Positions 1-11,792 of a stretch of DNA of 64,000 nucleotides are shown here, in pieces; within the stretch, counting starts at the first letter, position 1, and the number at the start of each line of letters is the position of its first letter. Where the stretch lies: assembly GCF_030052815.1 (NCBI RefSeq), contig NC_079493.1, positions 118,259,132 to 118,323,131 of the forward strand, in the 5' to 3' direction. The translations under genes were made by a program, and so were the position numbers. The notes beneath the pieces are model-generated. The model saw nothing but the letters and a program-made list of their open reading frames with translations, made no database searches and had not been told where the DNA came from. Origin of the DNA: Hevea brasiliensis (Eukaryota; Streptophyta; Magnoliopsida; Malpighiales; Euphorbiaceae).

Positions 1-212
1 CCTTGCCCTATACATCATTCTATCCCACAAATGCTCCACCCTACTAACCCCAGCCCACTAAATCACCATCTCCCATACATGTGCCTACTTCTACATATGC
101 TCCAACTCTTCCACCCCGGCTCATAGAATCACCTTCCACGCATTCTAACCTAGCTAAAACCACTGCATCTGAAACCTCTTCTAGTCCCACTCAAACTGAA
201 GGAGCGGAAGCA
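1..212 (+). pseudogene. possible Ty1/copia linker fragment at the left edge
   Basis: Reading frame 3 gives a Pro/Ser/Thr-rich stretch with one stop, ending in the residues TQTEGAEA. This resembles the variable linker between integrase and reverse transcriptase in copia polyproteins. No catalytic motif lies inside the window and the fragment is cut by the left edge. It ends where the next LTR begins, so it may be the target into which that element inserted. This is an inference from composition only. Confidence 0.3.
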
Positions 213-2185
213 TGGTAATTGGTGCATTAGAGCATTGAATTTCAAAATTTTTCTTCTAGGGTTTCATGCATCATGCCACATCTCTTATGTGCCTAATTAA
301 TTTCAATGTTCAATTGCATATTAAAACACTTTTAATATGTATTAGGATTTTCATTTGCCATTTAAGATTGTAAATTAACAAATTGATTCAATTAAACCCT
401 AGTTTGAAAGAGGAATTTGGACACTAACCTCTTTGATGCACTATGGATGCAATTGACACCTTTAGGAAGCTCATAAGACCCCAAGTATTGTCCCTCTAGC
501 TTATTCACACCAAGATCACCAATGGCAGCCCCCAATTATGCTTCTCAAGCATTTGCTAACCAATTATAATTTGGGGTTTTGCTTTTAGAGAGGTTATATG
601 TGTGTATAGGATACTAAAAATAATTCCTAGCAATTTTAATTCAAAGAAACCAAGGGATTTTTCTTTGAATCAAGTGAGAAAGGAAGAGAGGAGATGGACT
701 CTCCAAAGGTGTCATCCACTTTAAAGAGAGGAAGAAGAATAATTTGTTTCTTCTTTCTTTCCTTTTATACTTAGGTTAAAATCTTATTAACCCTTTGCCA
801 CATATCACCACCACATTGCATCTTATTTTTAATTGACTTAATCTCATTAAGCCAAATATCAAAGCTAGACATAATCTTGACTTTGATCATCTTACATGAT
901 AGGAAGACAAATGGCAAGTTCATATGGTGCCATGTGTCACCATCTCATTGTGCCATACGTCGCCATGTGAAATGACCAAATTACCCTTATGTTTTAATTT
1001 TGAGTTCTCAATCCAAAATCATTATTTCTCCTCTTCTAATCAATTTATATCAAATATAAATAAATAAATTAATTAATTAATTTTCATTAATTAATTTCTC
1101 ATAATTAAATTTATATTTAAACACTTTAAATATAAATTTAACTTATACTATACATCCAATAACTTAGATTTGGTTTCAAGCCATGCTAGGGACTTTGCAA
1201 TCTCATTACAAATCAAACCTATTTAATTGATCAATTAAACTCTTTAATTAATCAATTAAATCACATTTTACTTGGTGATTAACTTGTGTATGTGTGTGAC
1301 TCACTAGGCTCATCACTAATTGACAATGAGATATGATATTAACTCTTAATATCATTAGAACTCTTTCTTACCATAAATGATTTTTCTAAATCATTTTAGG
1401 CATCTCATAGACCATGGTTGACACCTAGCATAGTATGCCATGGCCACCCAATCAGTAACAAGGAATACCTTAAATGAACCTTTAATCATATGTTACCATG
1501 CACTAGAATCTCTCCGTTACAAAATCCCAATTCAAGCTGGAGTCATGGTTAATGTTAAACACCATTTGCTATGAACATTATGTTCTCTTTTAATTCCAAT
1601 TCTTGATTAATTAGATTTTCTAGTCAGAAACTCTTTTCTGACTAAATCTGTCAGTCCTGGCCAGGAACTTGAAACATCAAGAACAATTAAATGAATATAG
1701 GATTTTATCCCTATTTACTTAGGGTAAGGGATTCCATCTTTATCAACACCTATCTCCATATATAACTAGTAGGAGCCAACACATGCCCATATACCCATAC
1801 ACAGTACAAGAATGAAAGTAGTATCAAACTCAAACCACCTATATACAAGATAATTGTGTTATCTCAGGTTTAAAGATTATATGCACTAATATGATATATG
1901 ACAATGTATTGACAAGAGTAAACTCCATGTGCTTGTCATAAGCGTCACTGGTTCGACTTACTTATCATGTATAAGTGCCTATCATGTTTGTTATATGGCA
2001 TGAGACTCACCATTCCATCTTATTTATATCTCATATAAATATCTTGGGAACAAACATGATTACAATCTTTCTGGATAAGTCATGTCCTTTGTGAAGTATC
2101 CTTGATTGTAAATCAATTTATGATACTTCGTATTAGAAATACTGTCACTCATATTTTTAATAACTTAAGAATATAATTTCTAACA
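213..2185 (-). repeat. 3' LTR of minus-strand Ty1/copia element
   Basis: Read on the minus strand, the LTR starts at 2185 with TGTTAGAAATTATATTC, about 50 bases after the end of the element's RNase H coding remnant. It probably ends at 213 with ATTACCA, giving a TG...CA terminal repeat of about 1.97 kb. The inner boundary is well placed by the coding region next to it. The outer boundary is inferred from the TG/CA rule and from the change to coding-like sequence at 1-212. The partner 5' LTR is not present in the window, because the other end of the element is interrupted at 5928. No gene is seen inside it. Confidence 0.7.
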
Positions 2186-2228
2186 AAATATCAATAGACC
2201 TTTTCTATTACACATAAATATATTATGT

Positions 2229-5200
2229 AAAAGAAAAAGTAAAATTGCCTCTTTTGCAGCATCTGATGTAGCAATATACTCGGCCTCTGTAGTGAAATCA
2301 GCAGTTGTACTCTGTTTAGAACTCTTCTAACTAACTGCACCTCCATTACAAATGATCACAAAACCAGAAGTAAACTTTCTATCATCTATATTTGATTGAA
2401 AATCAGAATCAGTATAACCATCCAATTGTAGGTCGCCACCTCTATAGACTAAGAATAAATTCTTAGTTCTTCTCAAGTACGTAAGGATATTCTTGACAAC
2501 TATCCAGTATTCCAAATCTGGATTGGATTGAAACCTGCTAGTCAAACTAACAGCATATATGATATTCGGTCTAGTACACAACATTGCATACATCAAACTT
2601 CCAATAGCTGAAGCATATGGAATCCTGGCCATTTTGTCTCTTTCTTCAGGTGTCTTTGGAGACATCTTCTTAGAAAGGTGGATACCATGTCTTACTGATA
2701 ACAATCCTCTCTTGGAATCAAGCATGTTAAATCTCTTTAATACCTTTTCCAAGTATAGACTTTAGGATAAACCGATTATTCTTTTCGCTCTATCTATATA
2801 GATGCGAATACAAAGAATATAGGTTGCTTCCCCTAAGTCTTTCATGGAGAATGTATTTGACAACCATACCTTGACAGTTGTCAACATACCTATGTCATTA
2901 CCTATCAACAGAATGTCATCCACATATAAGACAAGTAAAGTGACAGCACTATCACTAACCTTCTTATATACGCATGGTTCATTCACATTTTTTATAAAAC
3001 CAAATGACTTAATGGCTTCATCAAAATAGATGTTTCAACTCCTCGAAGCTTGTTTTAACCCATAAATGGATTGCTTTAGCTTGCACATCTTGGAACTATC
3101 TTGGGATTCAAAACCCCTAGGTTGTTCCATGAAATGTTTTCATCAATATATCCATTGAGAAAAGCTATTTTCATATCCATCTGCCAAATCTCATAATCAT
3201 AGTATGCAGCTATTACTAATAGAATCCTAATTGATTTAGGCATGGCAACAGGTGAAAAAGTCTCCTTATAGTCGATTCCTTGCCTTTGGCGAAATCCTTT
3301 CGCTATTAGCCTTACTTTATAGGTCTCTACCTTTCTATCAGAACCAATTTTTTTCTTGAAAATCCATTTATTCCCTATAGGTATAATACCTTCAGGTGGG
3401 TCAACAAGATCCCAAACTTGATTCTTATGCATGGAATCAATTTCGGATTTCATAGCTTCAATCCATTTTAAAGAATCTATATCTGATATAGCTTCTTCAT
3501 AGGTAAGAGGATCATCTCCATGATCTATTTCTTCATGAATAAATAACTCTTGTTCATCTTCATGAAGAAAACCATATCTCAATGGTGGGTGAGATATCCT
3601 AGTCGATCTGCGAGGAATTACTGTAAATGTTTCATTAATAGGTGTAGGTTGACTAGATGGATCTATATCCATCTGATTTGTTGGTTGGTCAGAATTCTGT
3701 AATTCTAACTCTATTTGCCTTCCTTTGCCACCTTCTTCAATGAACTGTTGTTCAAGAAATATGGCATCTTTGCTTACCACAACTCTTTGTGATGTAGGCA
3801 AATAAAAATAATATCTAAAATTTTATTTTGGATACCCAACAAATCGACCCTTTTCTGACTTGATTTCCAATTTGTCAGTCTTCAGCTTTTTGATATAAGC
3901 TGGATAACCCCAAATCTTAACATGTTTAAGACTTGGTTTTATTCCATGCTATATCTCATAAGATGTGGAAGAGACTGATTTAGATGGAATCCTATTTAGA
4001 ATATGCAAAGCTGATTCTAATGCAAATCCCCAAAAGGAGATTGGCATGTCAGTATAGCTCATCATACTATGTACCATATCTAATAGGGTACGATTTTTCC
4101 TTTCAGATACACCATTCAGCTATGGTATTCCTGGAGGAGTCAACTGGAAAATAATGTCATGCTCTTTCAAGTATTCATCAAATTCAGTACTTAAGTATTC
4201 ACCTCCACGATATGATCGAAGAGTTTTAATACTTTTTCCTATTTGATTTTCTACTTCAGATTTAAATTCTTTGAACTTTTCAAAGGATTTATGTTTGTAT
4301 TTTATTAAATATAAATACCCAAATCTTGATTTGTCGTCAGTAAAGGTAATAAAGTATTAAAAATCGCCTCTTGCTATTTCTTTAAATGGACCACATACAT
4401 CACTATGTATTAGCTCCAAAATATTTTTAGCTCTTAATCCTTGTCCAATAAAGGGTGATATAGTCATTTTGCCTTGAAGGCAGGATTCACAAGTTGAATT
4501 AGGTTCAGAACCCAATAAGGATAAAATCCTATCTTCTGTAATATGACCTAATCTTAAGTGCCAAAGATGTTTTGGACTAGATTTAATTTTCATAATGGCA
4601 TTACATTCATTTAGATTGCTTGCATTCAATTTGTGTTTATTATTATTATCCAAATAATAAATACCATCATGCATATACTCGAGCCAACATATTTATTTCC
4701 AAAATAAATATTGCAAACATCATTTGTGAACTGAAATTCATAACCGTTTCTTGTCAAACTAGATATAGAAATGATGTTCTTAAAAGCATCAGGTACATAC
4801 AAAATATTATTTAAGCACAAAACATGCCCACACATGTAAAAAAATTTAGATCCTATGGCTAAAGCTTCAATAGTTGAGCCATCGCCAATCCGGAGTCTAA
4901 TATCTCAAGCATGCAAGCTGCTACTATTTGCTAGTTCCTGCATATCATAAGAAATGTGAGAACTGGCACCAGTATCTAAAACCCAAGCTGTAGATGAACT
5001 ATGAGCATCATCAGCATCTAAATAATAAGATATAGACATATCTTCTGAAGGTGCATCCTTCTTGTCCTTCAGAGAAGCAAGATAATCTGGGCAGTTCCTT
5101 TTCCAGTACCCATCCTTCTGGCAGTGGAAACACTTTTCTTTGCCTTTGGCAGCTTCGGTCTTGCCCTTCTGTTTGGCTATCTTCTTGGAAGGTCTAGGAA

Positions 5201-5903
5201 TTTAAGGTTTCTTATTCCTATTGCCCTTCTTCTTTTTGGACTTTCCAGCAGAAGAAGATATAATCAAAGCCACCTTTTTTCCTTTATTGCCTGACATATT
5301 CTTTTGGGTAATAACCAGCATGTTAAGCAACCCAGCCAAAGTATACTCTTGCTTTGTCATATGGAAATTTGTTACAAAATTCCCAAATGACTTAGGCAGG
5401 GTCTGAAGGATCAAATTCGTCTACAGTTGGAAATCCATGTGAAAGTCAAGATGTTCCAGCTGCTCAATAAGCCGAATCATCTTGTGGACATGATCTCCCA
5501 CATTTTGTCCCTTTGACATCTTCATTCGGAATAACTGTCTAGATATCTCATATCTAGCATTCCTGCTGTGCTCACCATACAACTCTTGCAAGTGAAGGAG
5601 GATCTCATTTGCATTTTGCATATTTTCATGCTACTTCTGTAACTCATTACTCATAGAAGCAAGCATGTAACATTTGGCTCTCATATCATGCTTCTTCCAC
5701 TTGTCCAAAGTATCTAGTTCCTCTTGAGTGGCCTCTGGAGGTAAAGGACCAGGAACCTTCGAGTCTAAAACATGTCCAATACGTTATAGGCTCAGGACAA
5801 GTTTTAAATTTCTTAGCCAATCAGAAAGATTAGGTCCCATCAACCTATTGTAATCAAGTATGCTCGCAAGGATATTGGATGTTGGTGGTTGTTGTGTGTT
5901 CAT
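2229..5903 (-). pseudogene. Ty1/copia gag-pol, decayed
   Basis: Gag begins with an ATG at 5903-5901 (MNTQQPPTSN) and carries a UBN2-type retrotransposon Gag. The zinc knuckle near 5120 reads CFHCQKDGYWKRNC, so the usual His of CX2CX4HX4C is Tyr. The protease follows at about 4960 (WVLDTGASSHI). GAG-pre-integrase and integrase pieces lie at 4357-4835, and a degraded integrase core at 3802-4356. Reverse transcriptase runs through 2762-3801 with an intact YVDD box (LYVDDILLIG), and RNase H lies at 2230-2752 (GYTDSDF, then AAKEA). Stops and frameshifts separate every block and RNase H is cut short after AAKEA. The element is dead as a coding unit. Its 5' leader is cut 25 bases upstream of the Gag ATG by the gypsy LTR at 5928, and the 5' LTR is missing. 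Confidence 0.9.
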
Positions 5904-6390
5904 TATTATCAGAAAATCAACTGTAGATGTAACACCCCTATTTGCATAGCCTGGTATATTTCACTATTTTGGTGACAGGTGTCGGTCCGGATAATTAAGG
6001 GGATTAGAACCACATCTAAGACAACTAGATAAGTCATGAACATAAATAATTAGTAATTGTCAATTAGTTAAGTATAAATAAGAAAAACAGAATATAAGAA
6101 GTTAAATGAGCTGAGAGTCACAGCGATGGGTGACCTTCTTGGGAAGGACTGCGAGGTCGATTTAAACTCAAATTTCGAACTGTAAAATGTGACGTTGCGG
6201 TCCCTAGGATTATTGTGAACACAGTGGAAAAGAGAAAATTACGAAAAAGAATTGTTAAGCTGGTCAAATAATTAGGTCAGGGATCCGGAAGAAATATTGA
6301 ATTATTTGCAAACCGAGTCGAACAGGCGAGGGGCAATTTGGTCAATTGACCCCTAGAGCTGACTCTTGACCTAACTGTAAAATAAAATCG

Positions 6391-6558
6391 GAGAAAAGAA
6401 AATTTCGGAATCGAGAATTAAATTAAAGAACTAAAGAAAAAAAATAAAAAGAAAGAAAAAGAAAAAGTGAATTGGAGAAAAGAAAATTTCGAAATCGAGA
6501 ATTAAATTAAAGAACTAAAGAAAAAAAAATAAAAAGAAAGAAAAAGAAAAGTGAAAAA
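6391..6558 (+). repeat. 84-bp tandem duplication private to the 5' LTR
   Basis: Two nearly identical purine-rich units of about 84 bases begin at 6391 and 6475 (each starting GAGAAAAGAAAATTTCG). The matching place in the 3' LTR, near 12257, has a single unit. The duplication therefore arose after this element inserted, or in only one LTR. Confidence 0.85.
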
Positions 6559-8819
6559 GTTATTACATCATGCATGACATCATGCATGATGCAATAAACT
6601 TAATCATTAAATTAAAAAAAATGTGGGATAATTATGTAGTAATTAAGTTAAAAATACATAAAAGAAAAGAAAAGAAAATAATTTGCATCTTCTTCTTCTC
6701 TCACTCCAAGCCGCTCCACCTCTCCCATTCTCACCATTAAAGCAACACCCATGGAAGCTTAATCAAAGCTTTCAAAACCTTATTTTGTCCCCAAAATCCC
6801 CATTAAACCTTGCTAACTCAAGTAGAAAGGAAGATTTGAGGACAAAGAAAAGGAAGAAAATTGAAGATTTGAGAAATTTGAAAGTCAAAGTGAGGTTAGT
6901 TATCTAAACTTGAATATTTTAGTTAAATGTTTATGTTCTTAGTTCAATTTACCTAGAAATATACTTAAAATGAAAAGAAAAAATCTTTGGAGGACAAAAG
7001 AAAAATTTGGCCAGCCTATGTAGGGGTGTGATTTGCATGAGTTTGATTGAATTAAACATGTTAGAAAGCTTGAATGAGTTGAGAAATTGTGTTTGTATGC
7101 TTGGAACTAATTAAATGTAACAAATCAAGTGAGTTAGGGTTTTGGACCTAGGGTTTGGGAGATAAATCTTGGAGAATTGGTCAAATGGTGTGTTTGACCT
7201 ATTTTGAGCTGAAAAATGGTCATGTATGACCAATTGTGGTATGTTGGAAGTGTTGGAATCAAATGGAGATTCGGATTGGATATGGTCATTGTGCAGGTAG
7301 TATGACCAAGGTCCCTTTTAGGGATCAAAACTAAAAATTTACCAACCCAATTGGTGTGAGGCTAATTGGGAATGAAACTAGACACAAAATGACACATTTT
7401 TCATTCAGGAATCATGCTCAAAAAGTGACCACAGCATAGTGAACAAATTGGCCAAATCCGGAATTGAGTGTTCTACCCTGTACAAAAATGACCAAATGAA
7501 TTGTGTGGCCATAACTTGGGCTAGACAGGTCCAAATGACCTGAAATTTTACCAGTAGAAAACTGAGATATAGACCTACAACTTTCATGAAGAACACAAAC
7601 CCAAATTATGCCCTTAACCAAGTCATTTGGCCACCCAAAGTTGGTGACCTAAAACTGCCAGAACCAGTTTTGGTGCCCAGAAAATCTGGGTTAGGCCAAT
7701 CCGGCCAGCCATGTTCAAATGGCTATAACTTGAGCTAAAAAACTCTAAATGGAGTAATTCAAAAAGAGAAATAAAGTTAAGACAATAAGAAATAATTTCT
7801 ATGAAGAAAACTTGGCCAAATTCTAACAGCAATATGACCAATGGAACAATGCGAAATAGGTCACCAAAACTGAAATTTTGAAATTTTGCCTAAGAGACTT
7901 AAGATTAGAGAAAATGACCAAAACCAACAAGTTAGGTAACCAAAATGTGGTATGTGGGTATAATTGGATTTCCCATACCTTTTAAGTATAAGGAAGTCAA
8001 TATTTTGACTTGAATAGTACCATGAATAGTAACCTCAATATGAAAATTTTCAAGAATGTAAGTTTAAGCATATTGGGGCTAGAATTGAACATATATGAAT
8101 TAATTATTAGAATTATTGTGAGGCAAAGATACTGAAACACTATAAATTTTGTATTTCAGCTGAAAAAGACTCGGAAAGTCTAAGGGACTGAGTCAAGGCC
8201 TAGAGGCGACTCACGTCAGGTTTGTGCACAATAACTTTTCACTTTCGATTTGCCATTAGAAAATTTATTTGAATACATTTTGGAGCAATTTATGCTAAAT
8301 AATGCTTTGAGAAATATTGTGTTGCCTATTTTGTAAATGGAAATTTGAAATGAAAATTGATTAATGTTTTCTATGAAATGTTTGAATAACTTGATTTAAA
8401 TTGTTTTTTTATTCACACTTGGCAAGGCAATATCACTATGTTCCTCCTCCATTTATGGGGTGAGTTTGACTATATTCCTTCCTCTCTGGCTTGCTAGTCA
8501 GGAGGTGAGTTTGGATGAGTACTCATTAGCTAGCTAGCTACCTCTCTCATTGATTTCGATTAGTGGGGTGAGTTTGCCTTGTCGTGGTGTACAACACGGC
8601 ATGTTTGAAAATTTTGTGTCATGGCCTAAGTTGTGTTATTGACTGGCAACACTATGATTATTAAATTATTTGAGCAAATTTGTGTTATATTAAGCTTTGA
8701 AAATTATGATTTGCTATAATTGTGATTTGAAAAATTATGAAATGTGATTGGGAAATTTTTGAATTATGATTTGATCATAAATGTTTTATATTATGCATTT
8801 TGTATTTTATTGTGCACCA

Positions 8820-8861
8820 CTGAGTATTTTTATACTCAGCGATAGCTTTTTTTGCTATCGC
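8820..8861 (+). promoter_or_regulatory. two adjacent perfect hairpins in the gypsy LTR
   Basis: Positions 8820-8839 form CTGAGTAT-TTTT-ATACTCAG, and 8839-8861 form GCGATAGC-TTTTTTT-GCTATCGC; each has a perfect 8-bp stem. They lie about 640 bases before the LTR end. The inverted copy near 57950-57995 keeps related but imperfect hairpin sequence. The position near the 3' part of the LTR suggests an RNA structure near the R region or polyadenylation site; this is an inference. Confidence 0.6.
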
Positions 8862-9508
8862 AGATGGAGACAAGGAAAAAGCAGGAGAGTGAGCTACTGA
8901 TCTTTGGTACTACACGAAGGCTTTTGTACAGGTATTTAGTTATACCCTTGTAGTTTATTATGATGTAAATATTGTAATGTCTTATGTATTAATGTAAAGT
9001 TGAGCAGTTGTACAGTAAATTATAATAATGTTATTTTGGATTTTTTTTTGTAAATTAAGATCTGTATTTATAAATTAAGTATTATATACAATGTGAATGA
9101 ATTTATGAAGTATTTTAAGATGACAACTTTGGTTGAATTGTGGACTTAATTTGAATTGTGTTGACTTGAGTTGTTTTGGTGTTGAGAGTTGTGAAAACAT
9201 TTATTGAAAGTGCTTTTTACAGGTTTTTGAAGAACTATTTTCTCAAAATACAAACGGCACTCTGCCGAAATTTTTCTAAAATTTGCGGACAAATAAAAAT
9301 GGATAAAAATTTTTACTAGATTTGAAACTTCAATTAAATGTTTTTAATTCCTACCAAAATGCTCACCACTTCCAAAAAGTAATAAAATGGTTTTAAAATC
9401 CCTTGTAGGATACTTAATGAGTTATCGGTAGGTGGAGTTCGGCAGTTCATTAGATATTCTACGGGATCATGTTATGCCTTACAGAGGGGTAAGTTGTGAC
9501 ATGTTTAG

Positions 9509-9520
9509 TGGTATCAGAGC
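9509..9520 (+). promoter_or_regulatory. primer-binding site (initiator tRNA-Met type)
   Basis: TGGTATCAGAGC, complementary to the 3' end of plant initiator tRNA-Met, starts 8 bases after the end of the 5' LTR. It is the standard minus-strand priming site of many plant gypsy and copia elements. Confidence 0.9.
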
Positions 9521-9689
9521 ATGGTTTTGCAATGAATTTTGACTATGTATGTGAATATTTCTTTGATAAGTATGACTGCTCAAGTATCTTTAATTGATAC
9601 ATATGACATATTTACATCATGAATATGCACTAACGGAGGTCAACCTCCTTGTGTTTAATCTCAGGAAGTAGAAATTTTTGGGAAACGGA

Positions 9690-10898
9690 ATGGAAGAGGG
9701 AGATCATTCCGTGGAGCAATCTATCGAGGCTGAGGTCCAAGGGGAAGCCCCAGCACTCCAGAACGTGAGTGGGTCAGCCACTCCAGCTCCTACTTTAGCA
9801 CCGCAGTTTTCTGCTCAGTTTTGCACAGCAGATGGCAGCGTTTTTCTCACAAATGGCGGGAAATATGCCACCTGAAGCTCAGATGCAAGCACCTGCAGCA
9901 CAACCATAGCCCTCGGCTCGGCAATATGAAAAATTAACAAAATTTAGGGCCACTGAGTTTAATGGTACTGTGGATCCACTGGAGGCAGAATAGTGGTTAG
10001 AGAGAATAGAACGGTTTTCAGAAAGCTGCAGTGTATAGAAGAGTTGAAGTTCGAATATTTAGTATCACTTCTACAAGGGGATGCTTATGAGTAGTGGAAG
10101 ACCATCCCCCACAGCCTAGTAGAGCCACCAGTCCTCACATGGGCAGACTTTTTGGGAGAATTTCAGCAAAAGTGGGTCCCCGATGCTTTTGTAGACATGA
10201 AGTTACAAGAGTTTTTAAGTTTGAAGCAAGGGGACAGAACTGTAGCAGAGTATGAGCGGGATTTCTCTCGACTAAGCCACTATGCCGGAAGTTTGGTCAC
10301 CACCCCCAGAGATCGATGTAAGAGGTTTGAGGCTGGGTTGAGGCCTAGCTTGAGAATGCAAGTGGTGGGATTCTGACACCAGAATTTTTCTGAATTGATT
10401 TCACAAGCCCTGGAACTGGAAAGGATAGAATCAGAAGGGGCAGTGAAAAAGAGTACAGAAGAGCAAGAGAAAACAAAAAAAGCTACTGGTCAAACTACAG
10501 AAAGTAGTTCAGGAAAGAGAAAATATTTTGGAGGATCTAGCTCACGCGAATTGGGTAGAGGTAGATATTCTGGACAAAAACCACCCCGATCCGATCAGCA
10601 AACTCAGCAGACACATAAAAATACATTGTCAAATCGACTTTGTGAGACTTATGGTAAACCACATAGTGGAGTATGTTACAGAGCTATAGGAGCATGTTTT
10701 AATTGTGGAGGGACTGGTCATTTTGTTAAGGATTGCATAAGTCCACACCGTTATGGATCATTTACCACATCAGAAGGATCAGCCCAAGTTTCTACCCCAA
10801 AGAGTTCACCAGCAGTTGGTAGAGGCAGAGGCAGAGGCAGAGGTAGGGGTACTAACACCTGGAAGTCAGAGTACTGTAAATCAGTCAGGACAAAGTGA
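9690..10898 (+). pseudogene. Ty3/gypsy Gag, decayed
   Basis: An ATG at 9690 (MEEGDHSVEQS) opens Gag, but the frame breaks at 9875 and again before 10152. From 10152 the retrotransposon Gag core is clear (EFQQKWVPDAF, then FLSLKQGDRTVAEYERDFSRLS). A stop at about 10376 interrupts it. The next block, 10395-10898, holds a canonical zinc knuckle CFNCGGTGHFVKDC near 10695-10740 and a Gly/Arg repeat tail. Order and motifs fit a Tekay-type Gag, the structural protein that packages element RNA. At least two stops or frameshifts make it non-functional. It lies directly downstream of the primer-binding site, as expected. Confidence 0.88.
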
Positions 10899-11792
10899 TG
10901 CTCCAGCTAGAGTATACACTATGTGACAGAGGGATGAGGATGAGACTTCTGACATTGTGGCTGGTATTTTCTCAATTCTTAATTAAGATATGTATATGTG
11001 TAAAAATCAATTTTGATGTATTAGTGATTAGTCTTTTAGGATAAGAATTACGATAATAAGCGTGATTAGAATTAATTTTGAAAAAGTTTCTAGTGAGAGA
11101 CATCTCCTAGACTACGATAAACTATAAAGTTAATTAGTAAGGCTAATTAAGTAAGGAAAGAGGACCTAAAAGTAAGTTATAGTAATATAGTTACCTTAGA
11201 TGCGGGTAAGGGTATTACTGCTGATAGATGTCAATGGATACCATAATCAAAATAAGTTTAAGATATTAGTGGATTTGAAAGAAATAAGATTGAGGAATAA
11301 AATAATTAAAGTTAAGTTATGAAATAAAAAAAAAAGAGAGATTATAAAGGAAAATAATTGCTAAAGTAATAGTAAGAAAAGATTATGATTGTACAAACAA
11401 ATTAAACGTTACATGAGATTTTTAGAAGTCTTACACAGACTCAAAGGAATGAAGATTATAAGATTGTGTAAAAAGGAGAAAGACTAAGTTCTCATTATCT
11501 AGGATCACACGAGGTCCTAGAAAAAGTAGATCCGTTAGCACACAGATTTGCTTACCCCTAGAATTGAAATGAATTCAAAATTAACTTATGACAGAAGCTC
11601 ATAAGGAACTTGGTACACGAGGTGAGCAATCGATATGTAAATATTATTAGTTAAAGTGCTACGGACCATCATTCCGACGATGAGGCTACATAGAAATGTG
11701 AGAAAAACATGAGAAAATAACACATATAACTAATTGAAGACAGATAGTGAGCAGAATTTCGAGGACGAAATTTCTTTTAAGGGGGAAAGAAT
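10899..11792 (+). repeat. remnant of deleted pol and polypurine tract
   Basis: The sequence continues for a few codons with the usual Gag-protease junction (RDEDETSDIVAGIFSILN), then loses all recognisable protease, reverse transcriptase, RNase H and integrase. The remaining 0.8 kb is AT-rich with no motif. It ends in the Tekay/Del signature GAATTTCGAGGACGAAATTT followed by the polypurine tract AAGGGGGAAAGA (11779-11790) next to the 3' LTR. About 4 kb of pol is therefore missing, giving a non-autonomous element. Confidence 0.8.

Larger units (their letters stand above)
5928..9501 (+). repeat. 5' LTR of Tekay/Del-like Ty3/gypsy element
   Basis: The LTR starts TGTAACACCCC and ends AAGTTGTGACA, directly followed by the spacer and primer-binding site. 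Its length is about 3.57 kb. Its first 1.7 kb is repeated at 11793-13494, which proves it is an LTR. Two partial copies occur in inverted orientation at 13495-15630 and 57259-59893. The long LTR, the TGTAACACCC start and the conserved 3' end before the downstream LTR are typical of Tekay/Del chromoviruses (family knowledge). The small open frames seen inside on both strands are not conserved between copies and are not genes. Confidence 0.88.

Noticed and set aside
6683..6907. 74-residue frame in the gypsy LTR, repeated as part of the one at 12402-12686
   Set aside because: Conserved only because it lies in both LTRs of one element; no protein family resemblance and it is broken in the inverted copies.
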